A stretch of 48,674 nt of DNA from CAZCZU01 sp964503475 (GTDB taxonomy: Bacteria; Pseudomonadota; Zetaproteobacteria; Mariprofundales; Mariprofundaceae). Made by a program: the position numbers and the translations under genes. This document shows, piece after piece, positions 1-6,997 of this stretch. Below the pieces are notes generated by a model, which made no database searches, was not told where the DNA came from, and saw nothing but the letters and a program-made list of their open reading frames with translations. Location of the stretch: contig CAZCZU010000018.1 of NCBI GenBank assembly GCA_964503475.1, positions 1-48,674 on the forward strand, given 5' to 3'. The number at the start of each line of letters is the position of its first letter. The stretch's first letter is position 1.

Positions 1-126
1 TAATTCAGCTAGCTGTAGTTTTGTCTCTGCTTTATCCAATGATAAATCGCTATCTTTAAGTCCTTGAGCAATCTCGGTTGCCGTTTTAACACTCGAAAGA
101 AAAACGCTAATGGTTGCCATGTCCAT
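1..126 (-). CDS. Partial phage-type hypothetical protein (N-terminus only)
   Basis: This is the first 42 codons of a gene that runs off the left edge of the window. It begins MDMATISVFLSS and continues with a Lys/Glu/Leu-rich, helix-prone stretch ending KAETKLQLAEL. A GGAGG ribosome site lies about 9 nt before the ATG at 126. Short proteins that begin MDMATIS and carry a KTAT..A..LKD segment recur in prophages and islands of Gammaproteobacteria, but their function is not known to me. The low G+C of this stretch and the ImmA-like gene nearby fit a prophage or island end. Confidence 0.55.
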   Translation of the reverse strand, partial: MDMATISVFLSSVKTATEIAQGLKDSDLSLDKAETKLQLAEL

Positions 127-277
127 TTCTATGCCCTCCAGTCAATAAGTGATGATAGCAAATGAGGGGGGAAACGTGGTTATCCATAGAGCGTGATCAA
201 GTAAGTGCCGTGTTATTTTCGAGGACTTAAGAGGGGAAGCTCTGTACCAAGTGTGTTTCTTTTTTGCTATAACCATA
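127..277. other. Non-coding stretch, no gene seen
   Basis: No convincing ORF is visible on either strand between the partial phage-type gene and the terminator that follows. The stretch presumably holds the promoter of the leftward gene, but no clear -35/-10 pair stands out. An unannotated small transcript ending at the 278-306 terminator is possible and would explain that terminator, which has no plus-strand ORF in front of it. Confidence 0.4.
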
Positions 278-306
278 AAGCCTAGCTTTATTAGCTAGGC
301 TTTTTT
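278..306 (+). terminator. Rho-independent terminator (plus strand)
   Basis: A perfect 9-bp stem, AAGCCTAGC (278-286) with GCTAGGCTT (294-302), and a 7-nt AT loop, runs straight into a T-run at 301-306. The T-run orients it to the plus strand. No plus-strand gene precedes it in the window, so it may end a small RNA or insulate the ImmA-like gene. Confidence 0.75.
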
Positions 307-320
307 GTTCTGTTTGGACA

Positions 321-366
321 TTGACAGGATAACCCCTTCTTGAAATCATGCCACAATATATGGTGG
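321..366 (+). promoter_or_regulatory. Candidate promoter and operator of the ImmA-like gene
   Basis: TTGACA at 321-326 matches a sigma-70 -35 box. Seventeen bases on, AATCAT (344-349) is a poor -10. Just downstream, 351-366 reads CCACAATATATGGTGG, a near-perfect 16-bp palindrome (7 of 8 pairs match). Its place about 65 bp before the start codon suits a dimeric repressor site, as expected for phage-type immunity regulators. Sequence pattern only. Confidence 0.35.
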
Positions 367-431
367 TATGAACTTAGTATAGGCCGATATATGGGATATG
401 TGGGTGTGTTGTAGATAAAGGAGATTGCGAC

Positions 432-1373
432 ATGAGCGATGAGATGAAGTTTAAGCTATCAAATGCCAGATATGCGCAGCGGAACCCCTACGCGTATATC
501 GAGCAGCTTGATGAAATGTTTGCGCATGGCTCCATGGCTCATGAGGTAAATGCGACCAACAAGCAGATCAGGGCTAGTCGCAATCTTTTGCAAAATCCAC
601 ATGCCTATTCTGACGGTGAAGGTGGGTATAGCGCAGTCACTCATCGTACAAGAAAGGTTTCCACATCTAAGCCTAAATCGAACCGTTTCACGTTTGAGCA
701 AATTGAATCGATAGCGAATGATTTGCTTAAGAACATGTGGATGGACAGGGATCAGCTTTGGGGTGAGATGGACCTGTCTGACCCCGTTAATGCTATCGAT
801 CCAGTTATGGCTCTTAAGGTGGTTGGTTATGATTTTTGTCCTGAAGAAGACTTGGGAGAATACCTTGCCGGCAAGAGGCTCGTTAAGGTTGCAGGAGATA
901 TCGATGCTTCCTCAAAGCTCGTGCGTGTATCAAATAGGTTTCCGCAAGATGTTCGGTCTTTTACTGCCGCACATGAATTAGGTCATGCCGTGCTGCAGCA
1001 TGATGTGGGTGCATCTTTACACCGTGATAGAGCAATTGATGGCCAGAAATTGCATCGCGATCGAGTTGAGTTAGAAGCTGATAAGTTCGCTGCGTACTTT
1101 CTTATGCCAACCAAGCTGCTGAAGCAGCGTTTTTTTGAGCAATTTGGGATGGATAGTTTTTCGCTCAATGAAGATACGGCCTTCGCATTGAACCTAGGAT
1201 CGTTACATGATGCTCGGGAACGGTGCGGTTCTTTACGAGGCGTATCTCTAATGCTTGCGAAGGCAGACCATTACAATGGTCGATTCTTTCCTTCGTTGGC
1301 CGATCAGTTCCGAGTTTCACCTTTGGCAATGGCAATTCGTCTTGAGGAATTGGGTCTGATCGAAAAACAATAA
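432..1373 (+). CDS. ImmA/IrrE-family metallo-endopeptidase
   Basis: This is a 313-residue protein with the zinc-protease motif HELGH at residues 181-185, followed by E213-L-E-A-D-K-F-A and a FLMP segment. That is the ImmA/IrrE pattern, with the third metal ligand expected among E213/E215. Residues 1-80 are polar and of no recognised domain; the metallopeptidase region spans about 85-230. AAGGAG lies 8-9 nt before the ATG. ImmA-type proteases cleave or inactivate phage-type repressors (established for ImmA of ICEBs1), but no partner repressor gene is visible here. The gene is AT-rich relative to trxC onward, so it belongs to the acquired segment. Which repressor it acts on cannot be told from this window. 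Confidence 0.85.
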   Translation: MSDEMKFKLSNARYAQRNPYAYIEQLDEMFAHGSMAHEVNATNKQIRASRNLLQNPHAYSDGEGGYSAVTHRTRKVSTSKPKSNRFTFEQIESIANDLLKNMWMDRDQLWGEMDLSDPVNAIDPVMALKVVGYDFCPEEDLGEYLAGKRLVKVAGDIDASSKLVRVSNRFPQDVRSFTAAHELGHAVLQHDVGASLHRDRAIDGQKLHRDRVELEADKFAAYFLMPTKLLKQRFFEQFGMDSFSLNEDTAFALNLGSLHDARERCGSLRGVSLMLAKADHYNGRFFPSLADQFRVSPLAMAIRLEELGLIEKQ

Positions 1374-1392
1374 TCACGTTCACGCTGGAGTG

Positions 1393-1426
1393 GATGGAAG
1401 GCCATCATTGAAGGTGACCTTCCATC
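1393..1426. repeat. Inverted repeat after the ImmA-like gene
   Basis: GATGGAAGG (1393-1401) pairs perfectly with CCTTCCATC (1418-1426) around a 16-nt loop that itself contains AAGGT/ACCTT. No T-run follows on either strand, so it is a weak terminator at best. It lies at the point where AT-rich island sequence gives way to the chromosomal trxC gene. Confidence 0.45.
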
Positions 1427-1476
1427 TATCTCATCGATCACACTGACACCAACCTGATTATCGGAGGTCCCCACCC

Positions 1477-1911
1477 ATGAGCGATCGCGTGCACGCCGTC
1501 TGCCCTCATTGCGGGGCGGTCAATCGCATCCCCGTCGCCGCCAGCAGTTCCCAGCTTAAGTGCGGCAGCTGCAGCCAGCCGCTGTTCACCGGCCACCCCG
1601 TCGAACTCGCAGGCGACACATTCGAAAAACACCTTACCCGCAACGACATCCCGCTGCTGGTCGATTTCTGGGCCTCATGGTGTGCGCCCTGCAAGATGAT
1701 GGCTCCACAGTTCGCCCAGGCGGCCACCCAGCTGGAGCCCAAAATTCGCCTGGCCAAGGTGAATACCGAGACGGAGCAGATGCTGGCTGCCCGCTACACC
1801 ATCCAGAGTATCCCGACGCTGGTGTTGTTTCATCACGGCCGGGAGATTGCGCGCCAGCCGGGTGTGATGCGGGGTGCGGAGATCATCCGCTGGGTACAGA
1901 GTCATATGTGA
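1477..1911 (+). CDS. trxC: Thioredoxin 2 (TrxC)
   Basis: This is a 144-residue cytosolic dithiol-disulfide oxidoreductase. The N-terminus carries the zinc-ribbon that distinguishes thioredoxin 2 from thioredoxin 1: C9-x-x-C12 and C29-x-x-C32. The thioredoxin fold follows with the active site W68-C-A-P-C72 and the cis-Pro region SIPTLVLF. Length matches TrxC of Gammaproteobacteria (about 139-148). CGGAGG lies about 8 nt upstream of the ATG. It converges on pcm, whose stop is only 16 bp away, and no terminator hairpin separates them. In enterobacteria trxC is part of the OxyR response; no OxyR site was identified here. Confidence 0.95.
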   Translation: MSDRVHAVCPHCGAVNRIPVAASSSQLKCGSCSQPLFTGHPVELAGDTFEKHLTRNDIPLLVDFWASWCAPCKMMAPQFAQAATQLEPKIRLAKVNTETEQMLAARYTIQSIPTLVLFHHGREIARQPGVMRGAEIIRWVQSHM

Positions 1912-1927
1912 AAAGTTGGATGGGAGG

Positions 1928-2563
1928 CTATCGGCTTTCCTTTGCGTGATTGCCGGTAAGCGGCACAAACTGCACCGGCAATGTCTCCCGATAGACAATC
2001 TCCTGTCCCCGTTTCTCCCCCAGAACCAGCTCCTGAACACCAAAGGGGGCCCCGACCGGAATCACCATGCGCCCGCCCTCGGCCAACTGCCCCACCAGCG
2101 GCGGCGGCACCTCCCGGCTGCAGGCGGTAACGATCACGGCATCGAACGGGGCCTCTTCGCCCCAGCCGTAATAGCCGTCGCCGTGACGGATGCTGATATT
2201 GTTGTATTCCAGGCGTTCGATGATTTTACGGGCCCGTTCGGCCAGCTCAGGGATGATCTCGACGCTGTAGACATGCTCGACCAGCTGGGCGATGACGGCC
2301 GCGTGGTAGCCGGAGCCGGTGCCGATCTCCAGCACCCGGTCGCCGGATTGCAGGTTGGCGATGTCGCACATGTAGGCGACGATGTAGGGCTGCGAGATGG
2401 TCTGGCCGAAACCGATGGGCAGCGGATGATCGTCGTAGGACTCGAACAGTTCGTGGCGACCGACGAACTCGTGTCGCGGCACGTTGCGCATCGCTTCAAG
2501 GATGCGTGAGTCGTGGATGCCGCGCGATTCGATCAGGCGGGTCATGTCGCGGGCCCAGTTCAT
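1928..2563 (-). CDS. pcm: Protein-L-isoaspartate O-methyltransferase
   Basis: A 211-residue enzyme that methylates L-isoaspartyl residues with S-adenosylmethionine, starting repair of aged proteins in the cytosol. Signatures are PIGFGQTISQPY (about 49-60), the SAM-binding motif VLEIGTGSGYHAAV (about 77-90), HGDGYYGW and FVPLTG near the C-terminus, all as in the Pcm family. The frame stays open a further 98 codons upstream, but that part is antisense to the rhlE tail and its terminator, so the ATG at 2563 (MNWARDMT) is preferred; its length equals the usual 205-225. Ribosome site is weak. The gene sits downstream of rhlE on the same strand, separated by a strong terminator. Confidence 0.93.
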   Translation of the reverse strand: MNWARDMTRLIESRGIHDSRILEAMRNVPRHEFVGRHELFESYDDHPLPIGFGQTISQPYIVAYMCDIANLQSGDRVLEIGTGSGYHAAVIAQLVEHVYSVEIIPELAERARKIIERLEYNNISIRHGDGYYGWGEEAPFDAVIVTACSREVPPPLVGQLAEGGRMVIPVGAPFGVQELVLGEKRGQEIVYRETLPVQFVPLTGNHAKESR

Positions 2564-2650
2564 GGAGTGATGCCTCTGCGGTCGCTCATCGATCGCCTCC
2601 CTATGATATCTGTAAGATAGACCAAGGAGCTTCGACGGGATATGTGGCAC

Positions 2651-2679
2651 AAAAAAAGGCGCCTCCCGAAGGAGGCGCC
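2651..2679 (-). terminator. Rho-independent terminator of rhlE
   Basis: On the minus strand GGCGCCTCC and GGAGGCGCC form a perfect 9-bp stem with a UUCG tetraloop (2658-2679), followed by seven T residues (2657-2651). It begins about 20 nt past the rhlE stop and is a textbook intrinsic terminator that separates rhlE from pcm. Confidence 0.93.
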
Positions 2680-2699
2680 CATAGCGGAAGCCTTGGCGA

Positions 2700-3968
2700 T
2701 TACGCCTTGACGGAGGAGCCGTTACGGCGACGCGGCCGACGACGGGCCCCATTGCCGGGGCGATTGCCCGGTCCGTTACCCGGGCGGGAAGGGCGGCGGT
2801 CGCCGCTACGCTCGTTGCGCTCCGGACGGGCGGCCAGGTTGGCGGAATAGCCCTCAACCTCGACCTGCGGGATCGGCTTCTTGATCAGACGCTCGATGCC
2901 GTGCAGCAGCTTTGCTTCATCCGGCGAGACCAGCGACATCGCCTCGCCGTTGTTGCCGGCACGACCGGTGCGGCCGATACGGTGGACATAATCCTCGGCC
3001 ACGTTGGGCAGCTCGTAGTTGACCACGTGCGGCAGCTGGTCGATATCGAGACCACGTGCAGCGATGTCGGTGGCGACCAGTACGCGTACGCCACCGTTCT
3101 TGAAGTTGGCCAGCGCCTTGGTACGGGCCGTCTGGCTCTTGTTGCCGTGGATGGCGGCCGCGGTGATGCCGTCGCGCTCCAGCTGTTCGGAGAGGCGGTT
3201 GGCGCCATGTTTGGTGCGGGTGAAGACCAGTACCTGCTGCCAGTTTTCCGAGGAGATCAGGTGCGAGAGCAGGGCGCGCTTGTCGCCCTTCTGGACCGGG
3301 TGCACCACCTGGGTGACCTGGCCGGAGGTCTCGTTGCGGGCCACTTCGACAAGCACCGGCTCGTGCAGGATGCCGGCAGCCAGCTTCTTGATCTCTTCCG
3401 AGAAGGTAGCGGAGAAGAGCAGGTTCTGACGCTTGCTGGGCAGCAGCTTCATGATGCGGCGAATGTCGCGGATGAAGCCCATGTCGAGCATGCGGTCCGC
3501 TTCGTCGAGCACCAGAATATCGACCTGCGAAAGATCGGCAGCCTTCTGGTCGGCCAGGTCGAGCAGGCGGCCCGGGGTGGCGATCAGGATATCGACGCCA
3601 CGGCGCAGGGCGTTGATCTGCGGATTGATGCCGACACCGCCGAAGACGATGGTCGACTTGAGCGGCAGGTGTTTGCCGTAGGTGGCGACACTCTCGCCCA
3701 CCTGGGCAGCCAGCTCACGGGTGGGGGTGAGAACCAGTACACGCGGCTTCTTGTTGCCGTTGCGCGGGTTTTCCATCAGGCGCTGCAGCAGCGGCAGCGT
3801 GAAGCCGGCGGTCTTGCCGGTGCCGGTCTGGGCCGCGGCCATGATGTCGTGTCCTTTCAGGACGACGGGAATCGACTGGGCCTGAATCGGGGTGGGGGTG
3901 GTATATCCCTGTTCTGCGATCGCACGCAGGATTTCGGCCGAAAGGCCGAGCGTATCAAATGTTGTCAA
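2700..3968 (-). CDS. rhlE: ATP-dependent DEAD-box RNA helicase RhlE
   Basis: A 422-residue DEAD-box helicase that remodels RNA, in RhlE's case associated with ribosome maturation and RNA turnover. Motifs in order: Q-motif TPTPIQ, Walker A AAQTGTGKT (about 45-53), DEAD at about 152-155, LLFSATF, ATDIAARGLDI and HRIGRTGRAG (about 326-335). Residues from about 375 on form a basic Arg/Gly/Pro/Asn-rich tail, typical of the family. Start: the RhlE N-terminus TTFDTLGLS begins at a TTG codon at 3968 preceded by GGAG at 5-6 nt. An in-frame upstream ATG would add 69 residues without homology and is rejected. A strong terminator follows the stop. Confidence 0.93.
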   Translation of the reverse strand: MTTFDTLGLSAEILRAIAEQGYTTPTPIQAQSIPVVLKGHDIMAAAQTGTGKTAGFTLPLLQRLMENPRNGNKKPRVLVLTPTRELAAQVGESVATYGKHLPLKSTIVFGGVGINPQINALRRGVDILIATPGRLLDLADQKAADLSQVDILVLDEADRMLDMGFIRDIRRIMKLLPSKRQNLLFSATFSEEIKKLAAGILHEPVLVEVARNETSGQVTQVVHPVQKGDKRALLSHLISSENWQQVLVFTRTKHGANRLSEQLERDGITAAAIHGNKSQTARTKALANFKNGGVRVLVATDIAARGLDIDQLPHVVNYELPNVAEDYVHRIGRTGRAGNNGEAMSLVSPDEAKLLHGIERLIKKPIPQVEVEGYSANLAARPERNERSGDRRPSRPGNGPGNRPGNGARRRPRRRNGSSVKA

Positions 3969-4235
3969 ATTTTCTCCGACTCGCCTCCGCCAGAGATACC
4001 TGGACCGGTCTGGATGCGAGTGTCTGTTTAGTTGTTGGACGGAATGTCGCCAGGGCGGAAGATGCCGAACGATCCGCAGCGCAGACCAGAGGGCGCTGCC
4101 GAATCGCAGCCAATGTACGGCATGCCACCCGATTCGGCAATCAATACCTTTCCGCCCTTGCCTGATGGCAGGCATCCCCTTACCATGCGCGCCCTTGCTG
4201 AGGCGATGCAGGTTTCCTGATCAGCGCTTAGCTAC

Positions 4236-4326
4236 GGAGAGATGTCCGAGTGGTCGAAGGAGCACGCCTGGAAAGCGTGTATACCCCAACAGGGTATCGA
4301 GGGTTCGAATCCCTCTCTCTCCGCCA
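4236..4326 (+). tRNA. tRNA-Ser (anticodon GGA)
   Basis: The 91-nt gene includes an encoded 3' CCA (4324-4326) and G discriminator. The acceptor stem pairs GGAGAGA with TCTCTCC. The anticodon loop TGGAAAG gives anticodon GGA, which reads UCC/UCU serine codons. A long class II variable arm (ACCCC...GGGT) and the T-loop TTCGAAT confirm tRNA-Ser. Its 3' end lies inside a 67-bp direct repeat, and its terminator is displaced to 4609. Confidence 0.97.
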
Positions 4327-4374
4327 GGTTTGTTTGATCCGCCAAAGGCTGTCCTGCCTTTGGCTCGGATCGCA
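4308..4374 (+). repeat. 67-bp direct repeat, copy 1 (contains tRNA-Ser 3' end)
   Basis: The copy starts in the T-loop of tRNA-Ser, runs through its 3' CCA, and continues 48 bp beyond. It matches 4535-4601 at 66 of 67 positions; the single difference is G4356 against A4583. Duplication of a tRNA 3' end is the usual mark of site-specific integration, although here only 160 bp separate the copies. Confidence 0.9.
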
Positions 4375-4398
4375 GATCAAAATGCGATTTTGATCTGC
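4372..4398. repeat. Hairpin inside the tRNA-linked insert
   Basis: GCAGATCAAAAT (4372-4383) pairs perfectly with ATTTTGATCTGC (4387-4398), giving a 12-bp stem with a 3-nt loop. It begins exactly where repeat copy 1 ends. No T-run follows, so it is not a conventional terminator. Confidence 0.8.
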
Positions 4399-4463
4399 TT
4401 ACTAAAGCCGGCCATCCATGACCGGATGTTGGAGAGAGGATGAGAAGCCTCGCTTGGGTTCGA

Positions 4464-4487
4464 CGAATCGGCAGGATCGCCGATTCG
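4464..4487. repeat. Second hairpin inside the tRNA-linked insert
   Basis: CGAATCGGC (4464-4472) and GCCGATTCG (4479-4487) form a perfect 9-bp stem with a 6-nt loop. Together with the 4372-4398 hairpin it makes the 160-bp spacer between the two tRNA-end copies strongly structured. Confidence 0.75.
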
Positions 4488-4534
4488 GACAGCTGAAAGG
4501 CTGGCCCGAAGGGCGCAGGGCAGGAGCCCGGAGC

Positions 4535-4601
4535 AATCCCTCTCTCTCCGCCAGGTTTGTTTGATCCGCCAAAGGCTGTCCTACCTTTGGCTCGGATCGC
4601 A
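4535..4601 (+). repeat. 67-bp direct repeat, copy 2 (duplicate of tRNA-Ser 3' end)
   Basis: Second copy of the repeat at 4308-4374, with one mismatch. It carries the T-loop distal half, acceptor 3' strand and CCA of tRNA-Ser but no 5' half, so it cannot encode a tRNA. The tRNA terminator follows 8 nt later, which suggests that copy 1 plus the 160-bp spacer was inserted between the tRNA and its original downstream sequence. Confidence 0.9.
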
Positions 4602-4608
4602 AATGTCG

Positions 4609-4640
4609 AAGCCACCCTTCCGGGTGGCTTTTCTTTTTTT
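4609..4640 (+). terminator. Rho-independent terminator of tRNA-Ser transcript
   Basis: AAGCCACCC (4609-4617) and GGGTGGCTT (4622-4630) form a 9-bp stem with a TTCC loop, followed by TTC and a run of seven T. It lies just past repeat copy 2, about 280 bp from the tRNA end. Confidence 0.9.
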
Positions 4641-4688
4641 ATCCGGACGAAATTGCCCATCACCCAGTGCCCTGTCAGGATGAGTAGC

Positions 4689-5720
4689 ATGTCCGGTCAT
4701 CCCCATACCAAAAACAGCCCGAGGGCGGGGGCTGCAGGTGCGCAGCTGTTGTCGCCGCATGCCTACATGACCGATTTGAGCTGTCCTGATGGTTGTCAGG
4801 GCGAACTGTTCGTTACGGGGACGGACGTGTGCTGTCGCTCTTGTCAGCAAGCGTTCACGATCAGCGATGATGGCATCCTGGAGATGGTGCGGGAATCCGG
4901 GCTTGATGAGGCGACGGCGCAGGAGTTGCGCGGGCATCAATTCAATCTTACGCCGCAGCAGATCGTGCAGTGGGTGCGCCGGGAACGGGCCATGATGTGG
5001 CAGAGCTATTACAGTCGTAACCGCATGAAGACCATGCAGCATCTGGCGGCGTTTCTCGATCATGTCGATTGCAGCCGGCTGTTCTTTCTGGGCGCGGGGA
5101 CCGGCCGGGAGATCGAGTTTCTGCTGAGCTTTCGTAAGTTGCAGACGGTATTGTGCTCCGATCTTTCCGCCAGTGCGCTGCGCGTGATTCCTGCGCGCCT
5201 GCAGGGGTACGGTCTGGAAGTGGGGCTGTTTACTTCCGATCTGCAGCGCTGCCCGGTGGCAAACCGGGAGATTCCGATCGTGATTGTGAATGCACTGCAC
5301 CATACGCAGGAGATGCACGTGACGCTGGAACGGTTGCTCGAGGAACGGTACGAGAACCTGTTTATCGTTGAACCGACCAATAATTTCATCATCCGGCTGT
5401 TTGCCCGCCTGGGTGTGGCAAGGCGGCGCGAATATTCCGGCGTGATTCCGGGGCGCCTCGACTTGCCGCGTCTGAAGGCGATGTGCAGCCGACATGGCTA
5501 CCGGTTACGGCTGAGGACGGAGTGGGAGTTTCCACGCGACTATTACCGCAAGATTTTCGGGAGGTCGAGGCTGGTGCAGCGCTGGTTTTTCCGATTGTTG
5601 AACGACTTCTCCATGGTTGCCAGCCTGGTTCAGTTCGGAAATTTTTCCGTTGTGCACATCTCCAGATCGCCGGTTGCCGGCGATGTCGTGGCGGCCTCCC
5701 GTGCGGATGGTGACCGATGA
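4689..5720 (+). CDS. SAM-dependent methyltransferase with N-terminal Cys-rich segment
   Basis: This 343-residue protein opens the polysaccharide locus. Residues about 30-60 hold two Cys pairs (LSCPDGCQG and VCCRSCQQ), resembling a small Trm112-like zinc ribbon. The SAM site is LFFLGAGTGREIEFLL, and further motifs (CSDLSASAL, IVNALHHTQ) fit a class I methyltransferase. The frame is open from 4557, but that part crosses the tRNA repeat and terminator. ATG 4689 has AGGA 8 nt upstream and is preferred over ATG 4680. It ends in an ATGA overlap with the next gene, so the two are co-translated. Substrate unknown; a sugar or a peptide are both conceivable given the neighbours. Confidence 0.7.
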   Translation: MSGHPHTKNSPRAGAAGAQLLSPHAYMTDLSCPDGCQGELFVTGTDVCCRSCQQAFTISDDGILEMVRESGLDEATAQELRGHQFNLTPQQIVQWVRRERAMMWQSYYSRNRMKTMQHLAAFLDHVDCSRLFFLGAGTGREIEFLLSFRKLQTVLCSDLSASALRVIPARLQGYGLEVGLFTSDLQRCPVANREIPIVIVNALHHTQEMHVTLERLLEERYENLFIVEPTNNFIIRLFARLGVARRREYSGVIPGRLDLPRLKAMCSRHGYRLRLRTEWEFPRDYYRKIFGRSRLVQRWFFRLLNDFSMVASLVQFGNFSVVHISRSPVAGDVVAASRADGDR

Positions 5721-6961
5721 GTGCTGCGACCGGCTTCACACCCGTGCAGCAGTTTATTCTCGATGCCCTGCATGCGGACAAGCCGGTGCCAGAGGCAGGC
5801 ATGGATGATGTCGCCTGGCAGCAGCTGGCGAGCCTTGCCCGGATGCATCGGCTGGGGCCGATGCTCCACTACAGGCTGGGGAGGAGTGATGGGGTGCCGC
5901 CATCTTTGCGTACCCGCTGGCAGGACTCACGCGACAGGCATACCCGGCGTAACCTCAAAATCTACGGCGAACTGATAGGCGTGACGCAATTACTGGCCGC
6001 AGCCGGTATCCCGTTTCTGGCCCTGAAGGGGGCCTGGCTTGCCCGCTACGCCTACCCCGAGGCGGGATTGCGGCCGATGCGCGATCTGGATCTGCTGCTC
6101 AGGCCGGACGATGCCCTGGCCGCTTTCAGGCTGCTGCAGCAGCACGGTTATACATCGGTATTCGGCGGTTCGCCTGAGGCCTATTTTGCCGATCGTATCC
6201 ATCTGCCGCCGCTGCGCAGTCCGGGCGGCATCATGATCGAACTGCATCACCGCCTGACCTCGCCGGATGCCGGGGCAATAACCTTCGAGGATAATGTATG
6301 GCAGGGCAGTATCAGCAGGGAGATTGGCGGGTTGAGTGTCGCCTTTCCCGGCCCGGAGGCGATGCTTTTGCATCTCTGCATCCACGCCACGCATGATCAC
6401 TATCTCAATATCGGCCCGCTCGCCCTGCTCGATGTCCAGTTCCTGATCGAGGCCGCCCGGCCCGACTGGCAGCGATTTCTGCGCCAGGTGCGCGAGGGTG
6501 GGTGGCAGCGGCATGTGCTGCCGGTGCTGCTGCTGGCGCAGCGCCATGTTGGTGCCGAGGTGCCGGGTGATGTGATCGCAGCACTGCAGGACGAGGGCGA
6601 TGATGGTTGGCTGAGCAGTGCCGAACAGCTGCTCTTTTCCGATCCGGAGGATCACAAGCTGCTGGCATACGATGTGCAGGAGATGTTGTATGGCGGCAGC
6701 TTCTCCGGGCGTCTTGGCAGGGTGATGGGGGCCATTTTCCCGTCGCGCACCGTGATCGCGCGCCATTTCCCGGTGGATGCAGACTCGGCCCGGGTCTTTC
6801 TGTACCTGCCGCATCACTGGTATCGCCTGGTCAGCACGAAGCTGCCGACTCTGTTTGCATCACTCAAAGGCGATCAGGGCGGCTTGCGCCGGCTGGCAGC
6901 GCACCGCGATGTCTTCGGTCGTTGGCTCGAAGACAAGCCGACAGGTAACAATAAGTCATGA
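5717..6961 (+). CDS. Uncharacterised-family nucleotidyltransferase (NTP_transf_5-like)
   Basis: The 414-residue protein has the nucleotidyltransferase core ALKGAWLARYAYPEAG followed by RPMRDLDLLL at about residues 101-127, where the D-L-D pair is the likely metal site. This pattern matches the uncharacterised nucleotidyltransferase family often found in polysaccharide loci and in lasso-peptide clusters that also encode HprK-like kinases. The ATG overlaps the previous stop (ATGA), and the gene ends 37 bp before the ABC transporter start. Its substrate is unknown. Its pairing with an ABC exporter is notable because the minus-strand peptide locus 28 kb away lacks both functions. Confidence 0.75.
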   Translation: MSAATGFTPVQQFILDALHADKPVPEAGMDDVAWQQLASLARMHRLGPMLHYRLGRSDGVPPSLRTRWQDSRDRHTRRNLKIYGELIGVTQLLAAAGIPFLALKGAWLARYAYPEAGLRPMRDLDLLLRPDDALAAFRLLQQHGYTSVFGGSPEAYFADRIHLPPLRSPGGIMIELHHRLTSPDAGAITFEDNVWQGSISREIGGLSVAFPGPEAMLLHLCIHATHDHYLNIGPLALLDVQFLIEAARPDWQRFLRQVREGGWQRHVLPVLLLAQRHVGAEVPGDVIAALQDEGDDGWLSSAEQLLFSDPEDHKLLAYDVQEMLYGGSFSGRLGRVMGAIFPSRTVIARHFPVDADSARVFLYLPHHWYRLVSTKLPTLFASLKGDQGGLRRLAAHRDVFGRWLEDKPTGNNKS

Positions 6962-6997
6962 GTGGCGGCATTCCGCTTGCCGGTGGAGGGGGTGTCC

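Larger units (their letters stand above)
4327..4688 (+). other. Gene-free interval between tRNA-Ser and the first polysaccharide gene
   Basis: No gene is supported here. The interval holds the rest of repeat copy 1, two strong hairpins (4372-4398 and 4464-4487), repeat copy 2, and the terminator at 4609-4640. A promoter for the downstream locus should lie between the terminator and 4689, in only about 48 bp, but no clear boxes are visible, so the first polysaccharide gene may rely on read-through or on an atypical promoter. Long ORFs here are translations of tRNA and repeat sequence. Confidence 0.6.

Noticed and set aside
2564..2857. N-terminal extension of pcm
   Set aside because: The extra codons are antisense to the rhlE tail and terminator; Pcm homology starts at the ATG at 2563.
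3969..4175. N-terminal extension of rhlE
   Set aside because: No helicase homology before TTFDTLGLS; the TTG at 3968 has a good ribosome site.
4232..4690. Minus-strand 152-residue ORF across tRNA-Ser
   Set aside because: It is translation of the antisense of tRNA-Ser and the two repeat copies (gives the familiar EREGFEPS string); no ribosome site or family.
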